Shown piece after piece: positions 12,832 to 20,699 of a DNA stretch of 22,206 nt. The stretch lies in the NCBI GenBank assembly GCA_043767025.1, contig JAYUHK010000114.1, positions 1 to 22,206 on the forward strand. The letters are read 5' to 3'. The stretch is from JAYUHK01 sp043767025 (GTDB taxonomy: Bacteria > Bacteroidota > Bacteroidia > Chitinophagales > Saprospiraceae). A model generated the notes under the pieces. That model saw only the letters and a program-made list of their open reading frames with translations, did no database searches and was not told the origin of the DNA. Within the stretch, counting starts at the first letter, position 1. Every line of letters starts with the position of its first letter. Made by a program: the position numbers and the translations under genes.

Positions 12832-15549
12832 TCAAATACTAAAATCAAATTTTAGGAAAAAAAATCGAGCGACAGACTCCACCGAAGAACTGAACGTAAA
12901 AAGCGCGTCGTTTTGTAGAGAACGATATTGTTGGTTGTTTTCGAGGTTGTAAATGCCGAGTTCGATGTTTGTTTTTTGGCGAAAAAGCAGCACATTTTTA
13001 GATATTTTGAAGTGGCTATTTTGCCAATTCACAGCTTGTTGAGTAGAATTTTGAACGATATTTTTGTTCAGGACGTAAGAAAGTCGCCACGCTTTCCATT
13101 TGTATAAAAATCTGATTTCCAACAAGTTAGCTTTATTGACATTGGGCGAAGCCGCATTTTGGACGATGGAAGAATAAGTCTGCAAAAAGGTATGTTCGAG
13201 GTGCAGCTGCGCGTTGGTTCGGAACAAAAAAATCTTCACAGACGTTTTGCTGCGAAAAGATTGCTGAAAAAAATTGATATTTTTTGGAAATATCAGCGAC
13301 TGCGTAAAATTTTGCCCGTAGGCGATATTGAGTGCAAAACGAGTTTTGATGGGCTGAAAAAACTGCTCGAAATTGCCATTTACCGTCCAGTTTTTGTTGG
13401 GTTGCTGGCTCAAAAAAGGCTGAATGACTTGCAGCGAGCGGTCGAAAGCAATTTGTTCGCCCCAAACCGTAGGAAGCAACTGGTAAGATGCAAAAAAATT
13501 ATAATTTCTGGAATTGAACAGGTCTTGGCGCCGATACGAAATAAATATTTTGTGTTTTTTTGTGACAGAGATTCTGTTGTTGTTTAGAAGACAAGTAAAA
13601 TTATCGGTGAAGTAATTCGCAGAAAACAAATCATAATTGGCGGGGACAAAATTGCTCAACCAATAGCCGACATTCATCTCCTGAATAGCCGACCAACGTT
13701 TTTGAAAAGTAATTTTAGACGACACACTCGGCAAAAAATAAGCTGTCGGCGAAGCTGATGACGAAACAGTTTCCGACTTTCTCCACGCCGCTTGCAAAGC
13801 TCCTATGATTGTCACAGAGTTCGTCCATTCATAACTAATTTTAGCGTTGCTTTCTATCTGCTTGCTCGAAGTCGAATTGTATGAAAAAGGCAACAAAATA
13901 GCTGTTTTTACGTCATTCAACAACTCTTTGCGAACTTCAAAATCGGTCGAAGATTGTGAGTATTTTGCGCTGATTTCAGTTGGAAATTGACGAAAAATAA
14001 AGTTGTATTTTGTCAAAAACTCCAACTCTCGGTGTCGAAATTGGCTTCGTTGATTCAAAAAATAGTAGCTGCTGTCCAACAAAAAATAGCTCGGAAAATC
14101 TGCATTGGCAGTCGAAAAATTTTGCGGTTTCGCGGCTTGCTGCGCTTTCAGTTGGTACTGGATAGCACTATTTTCACTTAACTTTTGGGTATAATTTACG
14201 CTCAAAAATCCACTCGGATTTTCTTGATAAAATTTATTTTGAAGAAAATAAATTTTATTTTCTTCAATTTTTGTGACATTCTGTTGGCTACTCATCAGAT
14301 TCGTCGCCAATTTTGTAAATATTTGGAAACTCCGCGTCCGCGCTGCATTGAATTTTTGGAGTGACAACTCGGTTTCCAAAAAACGATTGTTGAGATTCAA
14401 CAATTTTTTAGTTTCGATTTCGTAGCGATTGTCGAATGAAAAAACTTGCTTGTAGTCGGTTGTTTGAGTGTCTTTTTTCCGTCCCAAAGTCGTGTTTGCA
14501 CTCAAAATCCAGTCTTGTGGCAAATTAAATTCTGAACGAAGCGATAGCAGCGTATTTTTTCCATTGTCCACATCGGTCGGCTGAAGTCCAGCGTTTTCGA
14601 TGTTTGGATTCGGAATAAAATCGGGTGTTTTTTGTGGCGCAGTTTTCCAGTCTTTTTCGCCGCCGTTGCTGTAAGTTGATGCGATTTCTTCCGCGCCATT
14701 CGCCTGCCCGATGTTGTTTGCATTGCCCAAAAAAATAATTTTAGCCTTCTTCGAGAACGAAAAAACGTTGCTGTGGATATACGTTTTCCACTCCTGACCC
14801 CAGCCGGCACCCAAGTCGAGCGAGCCAGAAATGACATTTTTCTTTGTATCGCTTATCTTCAAATTCAACACCATAGCGTCCGAAAAACGGACGTTTTTCA
14901 ATACTGGATTGTCCTGATAGCGGTCAATTACCTGCACTTGGTCAATAAAATCGGCGCGAATATTTTTTGTTCCAATCGTGTACTGATGCCCAAACATATC
15001 CGAACCCTCCACCAATACTTTGTCAATCGCCTTTCCATTCACCGATATTTCGCCGTTGTCCTTCACTGTCACACCCGGCAGCTTTTTTAAAATATCTTCC
15101 ACACTGTATTCGCTCGAATCGCGAAAATATTTGAGTTGGTAAGTCGTCGTATCGTTCCTTTGAATAATATCCGACGGGCGCGCCGACACGACGATTTCTG
15201 GCAAATTATATTTTTGGGCAGCCAAAACAATGTCCCAATTAGGAATATTATTTTTTTGCAGAATAAGTATTTTGTACGGTTCATAGCCCAAATAACTGGC
15301 GTGCAGCATGACTGAGCCTACTTTTTTATCCAAAATCAAAGTAAAAATACCGTTTTCGTCGCTGCTCCCAAAAGCCAGAAATGTATTCAGACTATCGGTG
15401 GAGGTAGCGTACACGGAGGCGGTCGCCAATGGACGGCGAGTGCTGTCGGACACCTGCCCGACGAGCTTCCATGTGTCCTGCGAAAAAGCGTATAGGCTAT
15501 TTAGCCATGTCAGGAAAGCGAGTAAAAATATTTTTTTTAAGAAAATCAT
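12832..15549 (-). CDS. Outer-membrane beta-barrel protein with CarboxypepD-reg and plug domains
   Basis: The 905-residue protein has a signal peptide (1-24, cleaved after FSQ), a carboxypeptidase-regulatory-like beta-sandwich (about 26-98: LVGQVSDSTRRPLATASVY ... SYLGYEPYKI), a TonB-receptor-like plug (about 117-225: PEIVVSARPSDIIQRNDTT, EDILKKLPGVTVKDNGEI, VNGKAIDKVLVEG) and then about 680 residues of alternating aromatic strands typical of a large outer-membrane barrel, ending KFDFSI. The plug plus barrel places it in the TonB-dependent-receptor-like group of Bacteroidota outer-membrane proteins. Its ATG overlaps the stop of the GLPGLI gene (ATGA at 15549-15546), so translation is probably coupled and the two proteins likely work together at the envelope. 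No SusD-like partner is present. Substrate unknown. Confidence 0.9.
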   Translation of the reverse strand: MIFLKKIFLLAFLTWLNSLYAFSQDTWKLVGQVSDSTRRPLATASVYATSTDSLNTFLAFGSSDENGIFTLILDKKVGSVMLHASYLGYEPYKILILQKNNIPNWDIVLAAQKYNLPEIVVSARPSDIIQRNDTTTYQLKYFRDSSEYSVEDILKKLPGVTVKDNGEISVNGKAIDKVLVEGSDMFGHQYTIGTKNIRADFIDQVQVIDRYQDNPVLKNVRFSDAMVLNLKISDTKKNVISGSLDLGAGWGQEWKTYIHSNVFSFSKKAKIIFLGNANNIGQANGAEEIASTYSNGGEKDWKTAPQKTPDFIPNPNIENAGLQPTDVDNGKNTLLSLRSEFNLPQDWILSANTTLGRKKDTQTTDYKQVFSFDNRYEIETKKLLNLNNRFLETELSLQKFNAARTRSFQIFTKLATNLMSSQQNVTKIEENKIYFLQNKFYQENPSGFLSVNYTQKLSENSAIQYQLKAQQAAKPQNFSTANADFPSYFLLDSSYYFLNQRSQFRHRELEFLTKYNFIFRQFPTEISAKYSQSSTDFEVRKELLNDVKTAILLPFSYNSTSSKQIESNAKISYEWTNSVTIIGALQAAWRKSETVSSSASPTAYFLPSVSSKITFQKRWSAIQEMNVGYWLSNFVPANYDLFSANYFTDNFTCLLNNNRISVTKKHKIFISYRRQDLFNSRNYNFFASYQLLPTVWGEQIAFDRSLQVIQPFLSQQPNKNWTVNGNFEQFFQPIKTRFALNIAYGQNFTQSLIFPKNINFFQQSFRSKTSVKIFLFRTNAQLHLEHTFLQTYSSIVQNAASPNVNKANLLEIRFLYKWKAWRLSYVLNKNIVQNSTQQAVNWQNSHFKISKNVLLFRQKTNIELGIYNLENNQQYRSLQNDALFTFSSSVESVARFFFLKFDFSI

Positions 15550-16331
15550 TTTTTTGTTGCCGACCGCGCTCTTTTATAGTCGGCGATGAACGGATATTTG
15601 TCAAATTCAATATCCCAGTTTGGGGGAGGAGGGGTCAGCGTGGTCTGCGCGTCTTCCGTAGATAACGCCTCCGCCTCCAACAAATTTTTGATGGAAAGTT
15701 CTTTCAATTCGTTCAGTGTCATCTCTTTTCCGCCGCTTGGTTTTTCCAATTTTACGGCTTCTGGCGATGGACTTTCGTAGGATTTGAACTCAAAAATCAC
15801 GAAGCCGTCGCGCGATTTTGCCTCCAAAATCAAGCCCGGCAAGCCACCAAGTTTGTGCGGACCCAATCCGACAGGTATTTCGGGACTGAACCAAACGTCA
15901 TACACTCTGCCCGCAAAACTTCCTTCCGCTTTGATGCAGTTGAATTTTTCAATTTTTTTGCTTTCGCCGCTGATTTTCCAACTGATAGCGGGCAAATTTT
16001 CTTTCAAAATTGGAAATACACCTTTGATAACTTGGTCAGATTTAAAATATAAATACTTGTCTTTCAAGTTGGTATAAATGGGAAGCCCCTCCACGTCGCC
16101 CGGAGTTACGTCAAAATCATTGCCATTTTGTTGCCATTTTTCTTTTTTTGGATAGTCTGAAAAAACGAACAAGCCAGAAGTATTGTCAAAATAAAGTGTA
16201 TTTTTTCCGTTGCGCCCTGTCGCATTTCCAACTTTTAGGCGACTCCAATAAGTCACTTTATACTGTGCATTTTGGGCATCTGCATACAGCACAAACATAA
16301 AAAAACAAAATAAAAAAATAATTTTTTTCAT
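15546..16331 (-). CDS. GLPGLI family protein
   Basis: A 261-residue exported protein: signal peptide 1-20 ending ADAQ, and the family-defining signature in VWFSPEIPVGLGPHKLGGL followed by PGLILE (residues 146-170, GLPGLI at 163-168). Other family traits are the NAQYKVTYWSRLK strand after the signal and the YDVWFS turn. GLPGLI proteins are Bacteroidota-specific, mostly exported, and of unknown biochemical function. They commonly sit beside barrel proteins of the CarboxypepD-reg type, exactly as here, where the barrel gene follows with a 4-base overlap. The upstream lipoprotein gene ends 104 bp away on the same strand. The C-terminal 50 residues (Pro-rich TLTPPPPNWDIEF, then basic KRARSATKK) appear lineage-specific. 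Start ATG at 16331 begins the signal peptide. Confidence 0.93.
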   Translation of the reverse strand: MKKIIFLFCFFMFVLYADAQNAQYKVTYWSRLKVGNATGRNGKNTLYFDNTSGLFVFSDYPKKEKWQQNGNDFDVTPGDVEGLPIYTNLKDKYLYFKSDQVIKGVFPILKENLPAISWKISGESKKIEKFNCIKAEGSFAGRVYDVWFSPEIPVGLGPHKLGGLPGLILEAKSRDGFVIFEFKSYESPSPEAVKLEKPSGGKEMTLNELKELSIKNLLEAEALSTEDAQTTLTPPPPNWDIEFDKYPFIADYKRARSATKK

Positions 16332-16435
16332 TGAATAGATATTTTATTTGGCGGAGCGGTTTTAAAAATGAACTATCTTACAACATAACGGAGAATTTTG
16401 GAATACTAATATCAAAGCAACAAAAAATTAATTTT

Positions 16436-17218
16436 TTACTGTTTCTTACTAAATTTGTCTTCAAAAACCGCCATGCTGTAAATGTCAAAAAGTTTGTATT
16501 CTATCTTATTTGTGACAGTCAATTCTTTGCTCGAAAATACCAAACCGATGCCTTTGGCATAAATTTCTCGACTCGAATATTGAGGCTCAATGTGTCCCAA
16601 TTTCGGCTGAAAATTATCCACCAAATCGCGGACAGCAAACTCTACGCAATCGTATTCTTTGCCTTGATAAGTGTATTTCGTGAAACCCTTGAACCGCCGA
16701 TTGCGGACGAGGGTTGTAGTGTTGGTGGTATCGTGGAGGTCGTGCCATTTTATTTTGAATAAAAAAACGCTGTTCGTATCCGTCACCTCGAAAGGAAAAG
16801 TGCTGGCAGCTTCGATGTCCGCTTCTACGGACTGCGTGAACTTTGACGAATCCGGTTGATAGAGCAAATATTGCTGCATCAGCGTACCGCTTTTTACCAC
16901 GTGCTCGCTGGTAAGTTGGCGAACTTCAAAATCTTGGTCATAATAATTTCCAGTAAAAAATAATCCATTATCTTGCCGAATAGTTTGGAAATACCAATAA
17001 TACGGCGGCAGCGAATCGTCGCCTACAGCTCGATATTCATAAACTTTTGCCTCTTTGAGGTCGCGCAACGGATAGTAATAATCTTGAATATTTTGCCTGT
17101 TGGACGAGCGGCAAGCAGCGAGAAATAAAATAAAAAAAAAGACAAATGTGACATTTTTTGAAATGCCGAAAATAGTTCGTTTCTGCAACTCCGAAAAATA
17201 AAAGATGTATAGTTTCAT
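16436..17218 (-). CDS. Lipoprotein of unknown function
   Basis: The 260-residue product carries a lipobox FLAAC with the lipidated Cys at residue 36, after a rather long basic/aromatic n-region and the hydrophobic core FVFFFILF. The mature part is beta-rich (YYYPLRDLKEAKVYEYRAVG, PPYYWYFQTIRQDNGLFFTG) and ends with EIYAKGIGLVFSS (about 218-230), a motif seen in several Bacteroidota lipoproteins of DUF3108/TapB-like type. The start at 17218 is chosen over an ATG at 17260 because the latter would overlap the opposite-strand queG start. The gene is divergent from queG (32-bp gap) and precedes the GLPGLI-barrel pair on the same strand, so it may belong to the same envelope unit. No reaction can be named. 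Confidence 0.8.
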   Translation of the reverse strand: MKLYIFYFSELQKRTIFGISKNVTFVFFFILFLAACRSSNRQNIQDYYYPLRDLKEAKVYEYRAVGDDSLPPYYWYFQTIRQDNGLFFTGNYYDQDFEVRQLTSEHVVKSGTLMQQYLLYQPDSSKFTQSVEADIEAASTFPFEVTDTNSVFLFKIKWHDLHDTTNTTTLVRNRRFKGFTKYTYQGKEYDCVEFAVRDLVDNFQPKLGHIEPQYSSREIYAKGIGLVFSSKELTVTNKIEYKLFDIYSMAVFEDKFSKKQ

Positions 17219-17250
17219 CGAAAAATAATTTTTGTAAAAATACGAAAAAA

Positions 17251-18183
17251 ATGAAAACAAACACTGCTATTCACACCCGATTGTTGCGAGAAGAAGCGCA
17301 TCGCTTGGGTTTTGATTTTGTAGGCATTGCGCGAGCGGAAGAACTGACCGAAGAAGCTCGGCGGCTGGCGGCTTGGTTGGAGGCTGGTCGGCATGGCAAG
17401 ATGCGGTATATGGAAAATCATTTTGAGAAAAGGATAGACCCGCGAAGGTTGGTGGAAGGCACTAAATCTGTTGTTTCGCTGTGTTTCAACTATCACACCG
17501 AAGAAAAACAAGCGGACGAAACAGCTCCCAAAATCTCAAAATATGCCTACGGAATGGATTATCATGACGTAATAAAAACAAAATTAAAGGATTTGATGAC
17601 ATGGCTTCGGGAGCAAGTTGGTGACATTAGCGGGCGATGTTTTGTAGATTCTGCGCCAGTGATGGAGCGAGAGTGGGCGCAGCGAGCCGGCAACGGTTGG
17701 GTCGGAAAAAATACTTTGCTGATTCACCCCAAACAGGGTTCTTACTTTTTTTTGGCGGAGTTGCTGCTCGACATAGAGCTGGAGTATGACCACCCGATAA
17801 AAGATTTTTGTGGGACTTGTACGCGCTGCATTGATGCTTGCCCGACGGCGGCAATCGCTCCCGACGGCTATTTGTTAGATGCGTCGAAATGTATTTCGTA
17901 TCTTACCATCGAGCTGCGGGAGGCAATTCCAGATGAATTTCACAAAAAAATGGACAACTGGATGTTCGGTTGTGATATTTGCCAAGATGTTTGTCCATGG
18001 AATCGCTTTTCCAAACGCCACCAAACACCAGAGTTTGAGCCGCAGCAACAGCTTCTTCAACTCACGAAAAGCGATTGGGAAGACCTTACGCAAGAGGTTT
18101 TCCAGACTGTGTTTCCGAAATCTGCTGTTAGCCGCACCAAGTTTGAAGGCTTGCAGCGAACTATTAATTTTTTGAAACAGTGA
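17251..18183 (+). CDS. queG: Epoxyqueuosine reductase QueG
   Basis: The 310-residue protein catalyses the last step of queuosine synthesis, reducing epoxyqueuosine to queuosine in tRNA with a cobalamin cofactor and two [4Fe-4S] clusters. Visible hallmarks are KYAYGMDYHDVIK (97-109), the conserved Asp in FVDSAPVMEREWA (D133), GNGWVGKNTLLIHP (147-160), the first ferredoxin-type cluster motif C187-GT-C190-TR-C193-IDA-C197-P, Cys214, and the second motif C241-DI-C244-QDV-C248-PWN. Length is slightly short of the roughly 350-380 residues of proteobacterial homologues because the C-terminal HEAT-like tail is missing, as often seen in Bacteroidota. It is cytoplasmic, stands alone on the + strand, and ends before a strong terminator. 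Identification is secure. Confidence 0.97.
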   Translation: MKTNTAIHTRLLREEAHRLGFDFVGIARAEELTEEARRLAAWLEAGRHGKMRYMENHFEKRIDPRRLVEGTKSVVSLCFNYHTEEKQADETAPKISKYAYGMDYHDVIKTKLKDLMTWLREQVGDISGRCFVDSAPVMEREWAQRAGNGWVGKNTLLIHPKQGSYFFLAELLLDIELEYDHPIKDFCGTCTRCIDACPTAAIAPDGYLLDASKCISYLTIELREAIPDEFHKKMDNWMFGCDICQDVCPWNRFSKRHQTPEFEPQQQLLQLTKSDWEDLTQEVFQTVFPKSAVSRTKFEGLQRTINFLKQ

Positions 18184-18200
18184 TTTTTGTGACAAAAAAA

Positions 18201-18235
18201 AGAAAAGCCGTAAATCGCGAATTTACGACTTTTCT
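18201..18235. terminator. Bidirectional terminator between queG and porP/sprF
   Basis: Arms AGAAAAG-C-CGTAAAT (18201-18215) and ATTTACG-A-CTTTTCT (18221-18235) pair over 15 positions with one C-A mismatch and loop CGCGA. The eight-A run at 18193-18200 supplies a U-tail for the - strand transcript, so the porP/sprF gene has the better-formed terminator. queG ends 17 bp before the hairpin. Confidence 0.85.
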
Positions 18236-18266
18236 GTATGAAACAATTCCAATTTCAATTTCAACT

Positions 18267-19331
18267 TTAAAAATTAGGGCAGTAAATACCGCGATTGTCT
18301 GGGTTACAGATTTTGTAAACCAAAGAAAACTCAAATCCACCATTGTAATTGCTGGCTGCCGTGAGGCTGGAAACGTTTAAGTCATAACTAAAACCGACCG
18401 AAAACTGGTTGTAATCGAAGCGGGTAGAAAGTATCAAAGCGTCCATCAGATAGCCACTTTTATTTTTCTCTATGTATCTGTTGGCGACACGCGCCCAAAG
18501 TCCTGCTTGGAACGCCTGATAATCATAACTGTTTTTATTGCTCAACAAAAACTTCAAAGAAGTACCTGCGTTCAGCTCAAAAGATGGACCTTGTAGGAAA
18601 ATAACTACGCCCGGCACGAGTCCCATGCGGTCTGCAATCATGAACTCGCCGCCTGCGTGAAGGGTAAATTTACTCCACAAAGGCTGGAATCTCGACTTGT
18701 CGAAAGACTGGTTGGCGCGGTTGAGGTGGCTGTAAGAGCCTCCAAAATAAAAATTATTGTCATCGTCCAACACCGAAAACCAAAGCAAACCCGCAGCTAC
18801 GTCCGCAAACAAAAAGTTGTCGCGACCGAGATTATTTTCGCCACTTGGCAGCCCGCCGTTGAAGACACCATTGTCGTTTTGTAAGCCCCATTGAGCGGCA
18901 AAATAGTCCACACTTCGCTGCGTAAGCCCTACGTCTGCGCCCACTACGAGGTAGTGTGCGGTATTGCGGGAGCCGCCCATTTTTTTGCTGTAAGAAGCCG
19001 ACAGGCGACCTTGCAAAGTGCTGAATTTGGTCTGCCCTGCGCGGTCGCCCCAAAGCGTGCCGCCTACGCCGAAATAATCATAGCGAGCGACCGGAATGCG
19101 CTGGTCGTAAGAAGCCGAAAACGTGTTGTAGGCGTTGCCGCGCAACACGCTCGCCCACTGATTGCGGAAGTTGGCGACCAAGCGGTGATTGCAATTCATC
19201 ACGCCCGTCATCGCTGGATTGAGGTTGAGCGGCGAGAGATAGAACTGCGAAAAGTGAATATCTTGAGCGTCGGTCAGAGAGCTGACTAACATAAAAAGCC
19301 CAAGCAACAGTGCGGGTAGTTTTTTTATCAT
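18267..19331 (-). CDS. PorP/SprF family type IX secretion outer-membrane protein
   Basis: The 354-residue protein starts with a signal peptide (cleavage near DAQ, residue 23) followed at once by the family hallmark DIHFSQFYLSPLNLNPAMTG (24-43). Further typical stretches are NHRLVANFRNQWASV, YDYFGVGGTLWGDRAGQTKFS and RFDYNQFSVGFSYDLNVSSL. PorP/SprF proteins are outer-membrane barrels associated with the type IX secretion system. SprF works with the SprB adhesin in gliding, and many paralogues serve individual cargo proteins. Here no cargo gene adjoins it: neighbours are convergent queG and a divergent membrane hydrolase, so its cargo may be elsewhere. The start at 19331 is preferred over an ATG at 19358 because it opens the signal peptide. 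The C-terminus KICNPDNRGIYCPNF has two Cys. Confidence 0.93.
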   Translation of the reverse strand: MIKKLPALLLGLFMLVSSLTDAQDIHFSQFYLSPLNLNPAMTGVMNCNHRLVANFRNQWASVLRGNAYNTFSASYDQRIPVARYDYFGVGGTLWGDRAGQTKFSTLQGRLSASYSKKMGGSRNTAHYLVVGADVGLTQRSVDYFAAQWGLQNDNGVFNGGLPSGENNLGRDNFLFADVAAGLLWFSVLDDDNNFYFGGSYSHLNRANQSFDKSRFQPLWSKFTLHAGGEFMIADRMGLVPGVVIFLQGPSFELNAGTSLKFLLSNKNSYDYQAFQAGLWARVANRYIEKNKSGYLMDALILSTRFDYNQFSVGFSYDLNVSSLTAASNYNGGFEFSLVYKICNPDNRGIYCPNF

Positions 19332-19407
19332 TGTGATATTTGTTGTTGTGCGAAACATAAGGTCAAAAATTTAATGGTTTTTGGTTGAGTTGCAACCTTT
19401 CTGAAAG

Positions 19408-19415
19408 CAAAGTTA
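19408..19415 (-). promoter_or_regulatory. -7 promoter box for porP/sprF
   Basis: On the - strand TAACTTTG is an exact match to TAnnTTTG and lies 77 bases upstream of the chosen start. A TTTG element at the expected distance is not evident. Confidence 0.42.
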
Positions 19416-19560
19416 ATACTTTCATTCAGAAATAAAAATAAAATTTCATTATTATTATTTTACTGTTTTTCAAATTTCAAATTTCATTTTTTTTGTCAAA
19501 ACAAAATTTTGTTATTCAAAAAAAACATATTTATTATTTTGCAAAAAATCTAAAAATATC

Positions 19561-19609
19561 GTATTTTTCTAAAAATACTTGTTGTTTTTGAGTTTTTGAA
19601 GTATCTTTA
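19561..19609 (+). promoter_or_regulatory. Promoter with inverted-repeat operator candidate
   Basis: TTG (19579-19581), 20 bases, then TATCTTTA (19602-19609) approximate the Bacteroidota promoter with one mismatch. Directly upstream, GTATTTTT-CT-AAAAATAC (19561-19578) is a perfect 8-bp inverted repeat abutting the -33 element, a position fit for a regulator. It would drive the hydrolase and flavin reductase genes. Confidence 0.42.
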
Positions 19610-19669
19610 CTTTTACAAAAAAAAATAAGAAATTTGTCTTTCACCGCTAAAAATTCGACCACCGACGAA

Positions 19670-20668
19670 ATGCCGCTAACGCAAAATAAAAAGGTACAAA
19701 ACTTGTTGAGCGCGCTGCTCATTTTGGGTATTTTGCTTATTTTTGTCCCCAATTACTTTGTGTATAGCTGGGGAATGAGGTTTGCGATACAAATAATGTG
19801 GTTTTATTTGCTGCTGGGTTTGTTGTTTTTGATGGTCAGTATGCAGCGCACGATGCTGGTTAGTTTTGGCTGCTGTGCGGCGTTGTGTATTTTTTTGAAA
19901 AATGCGTCCAACTCTTCCCTGATGTTTCCCGTCAAAGAGTCCGAAATGCCAACTTTCAAAATATCACACATCAACCTGACTTCTACCGACGAACATTTCG
20001 ATCAGACGATGCTCACGATGTTGCGAAGCGACGCTACGGTAGTGTCTATTCAGGAACTTACGCCGATTTTGAAAGACACCGTAGATGCGAGTCTGCGAAA
20101 AACCTACCCGTACAGTATCATCTTGCCGCGCTTGGATTTGTACGGCTTGGCGTTGTACTCCAAAGTGCCTTTCTTCAAAATAGACACTTTTTTTTACAAT
20201 AATATCCCTGCTATCGTCGCCAGTTTGGGGCGCGATAGTTTCGAGCGCGGCGACCAAAATCTTGTCGTAGTCAGCACCCACACGGAGCCGCCGCTGGGCA
20301 ACAGCTCTTACCGACGGCTCAAAGAACACCTTATGAACTTGGCGGCAAGGCTCGAAACCATCAAAAATCCTATTTTTTTGGTCGGCGACCTGAACGTCGT
20401 TTCGTGGTCCAACGAAATACAAGAATTTCGGGCAATGACCAACTTGAGCGACAGCCGCCGAGGTTTTATGCCTACTTATCCGACCAACGCATTTGCAATG
20501 TTCAGCCTTCCGATTGACCATATTTTTCATTCCGACCATTTCAAATGTATAGATTTCAAGACTTTGAGCTGTGGCTCGTCCGACCATATAGGTATAGAAG
20601 CGAGTTTTCAGCTCGCCACAGGTACGCAACTTAACAGCCCGACGATACTCAAAAATACAGATTTTTAG
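19670..20668 (+). CDS. Membrane-anchored endonuclease/exonuclease/phosphatase family protein
   Basis: The 332-residue protein has three N-terminal hydrophobic segments (about 11-29, 37-57, 60-76) and a C-terminal EEP-fold catalytic domain (about 93-318). EEP metal and catalytic motifs are present: N102 in ISHINLTS, E129 in SIQELTP, H204 in VSTHTEPP, D240 and N242 in VGDLNVV, D283-H284 in LPIDHIFHS and D305-H306 in SSDHIG. The fold hydrolyses phosphodiester or phosphomonoester bonds in nucleic acids, lipids or sugars, and the substrate cannot be told. The membrane anchor probably places the enzyme outside the cytoplasm. ATG 19670 is chosen because it leads directly into the first membrane segment. 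A TTG at 19634 in the same frame is possible and would fit a shorter leader. The flavin reductase gene follows after 31 bp. Confidence 0.9.
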   Translation: MPLTQNKKVQNLLSALLILGILLIFVPNYFVYSWGMRFAIQIMWFYLLLGLLFLMVSMQRTMLVSFGCCAALCIFLKNASNSSLMFPVKESEMPTFKISHINLTSTDEHFDQTMLTMLRSDATVVSIQELTPILKDTVDASLRKTYPYSIILPRLDLYGLALYSKVPFFKIDTFFYNNIPAIVASLGRDSFERGDQNLVVVSTHTEPPLGNSSYRRLKEHLMNLAARLETIKNPIFLVGDLNVVSWSNEIQEFRAMTNLSDSRRGFMPTYPTNAFAMFSLPIDHIFHSDHFKCIDFKTLSCGSSDHIGIEASFQLATGTQLNSPTILKNTDF

Positions 20669-20699
20669 ATTTTTTACCAAAAAAAATTAGCAACAATCC

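Larger units (their letters stand above)
19332..19669. other. AT-rich divergent promoter region
   Basis: The 338-bp gap between porP/sprF and the hydrolase gene carries a - strand promoter box (19408-19415), a tandem heptamer TTTCAAATTTCAAATTTCA (19468-19486), an (ATT) run near 19449 and a + strand promoter with an adjoining inverted repeat (19561-19609). No coding frame or RNA gene is visible. Confidence 0.6.

Noticed and set aside
17219..17260. Upstream ATG of the lipoprotein gene at 17260
   Set aside because: It would overlap the queG start on the opposite strand and put 14 extra aromatic residues before an already long signal peptide. 17218 is more plausible.
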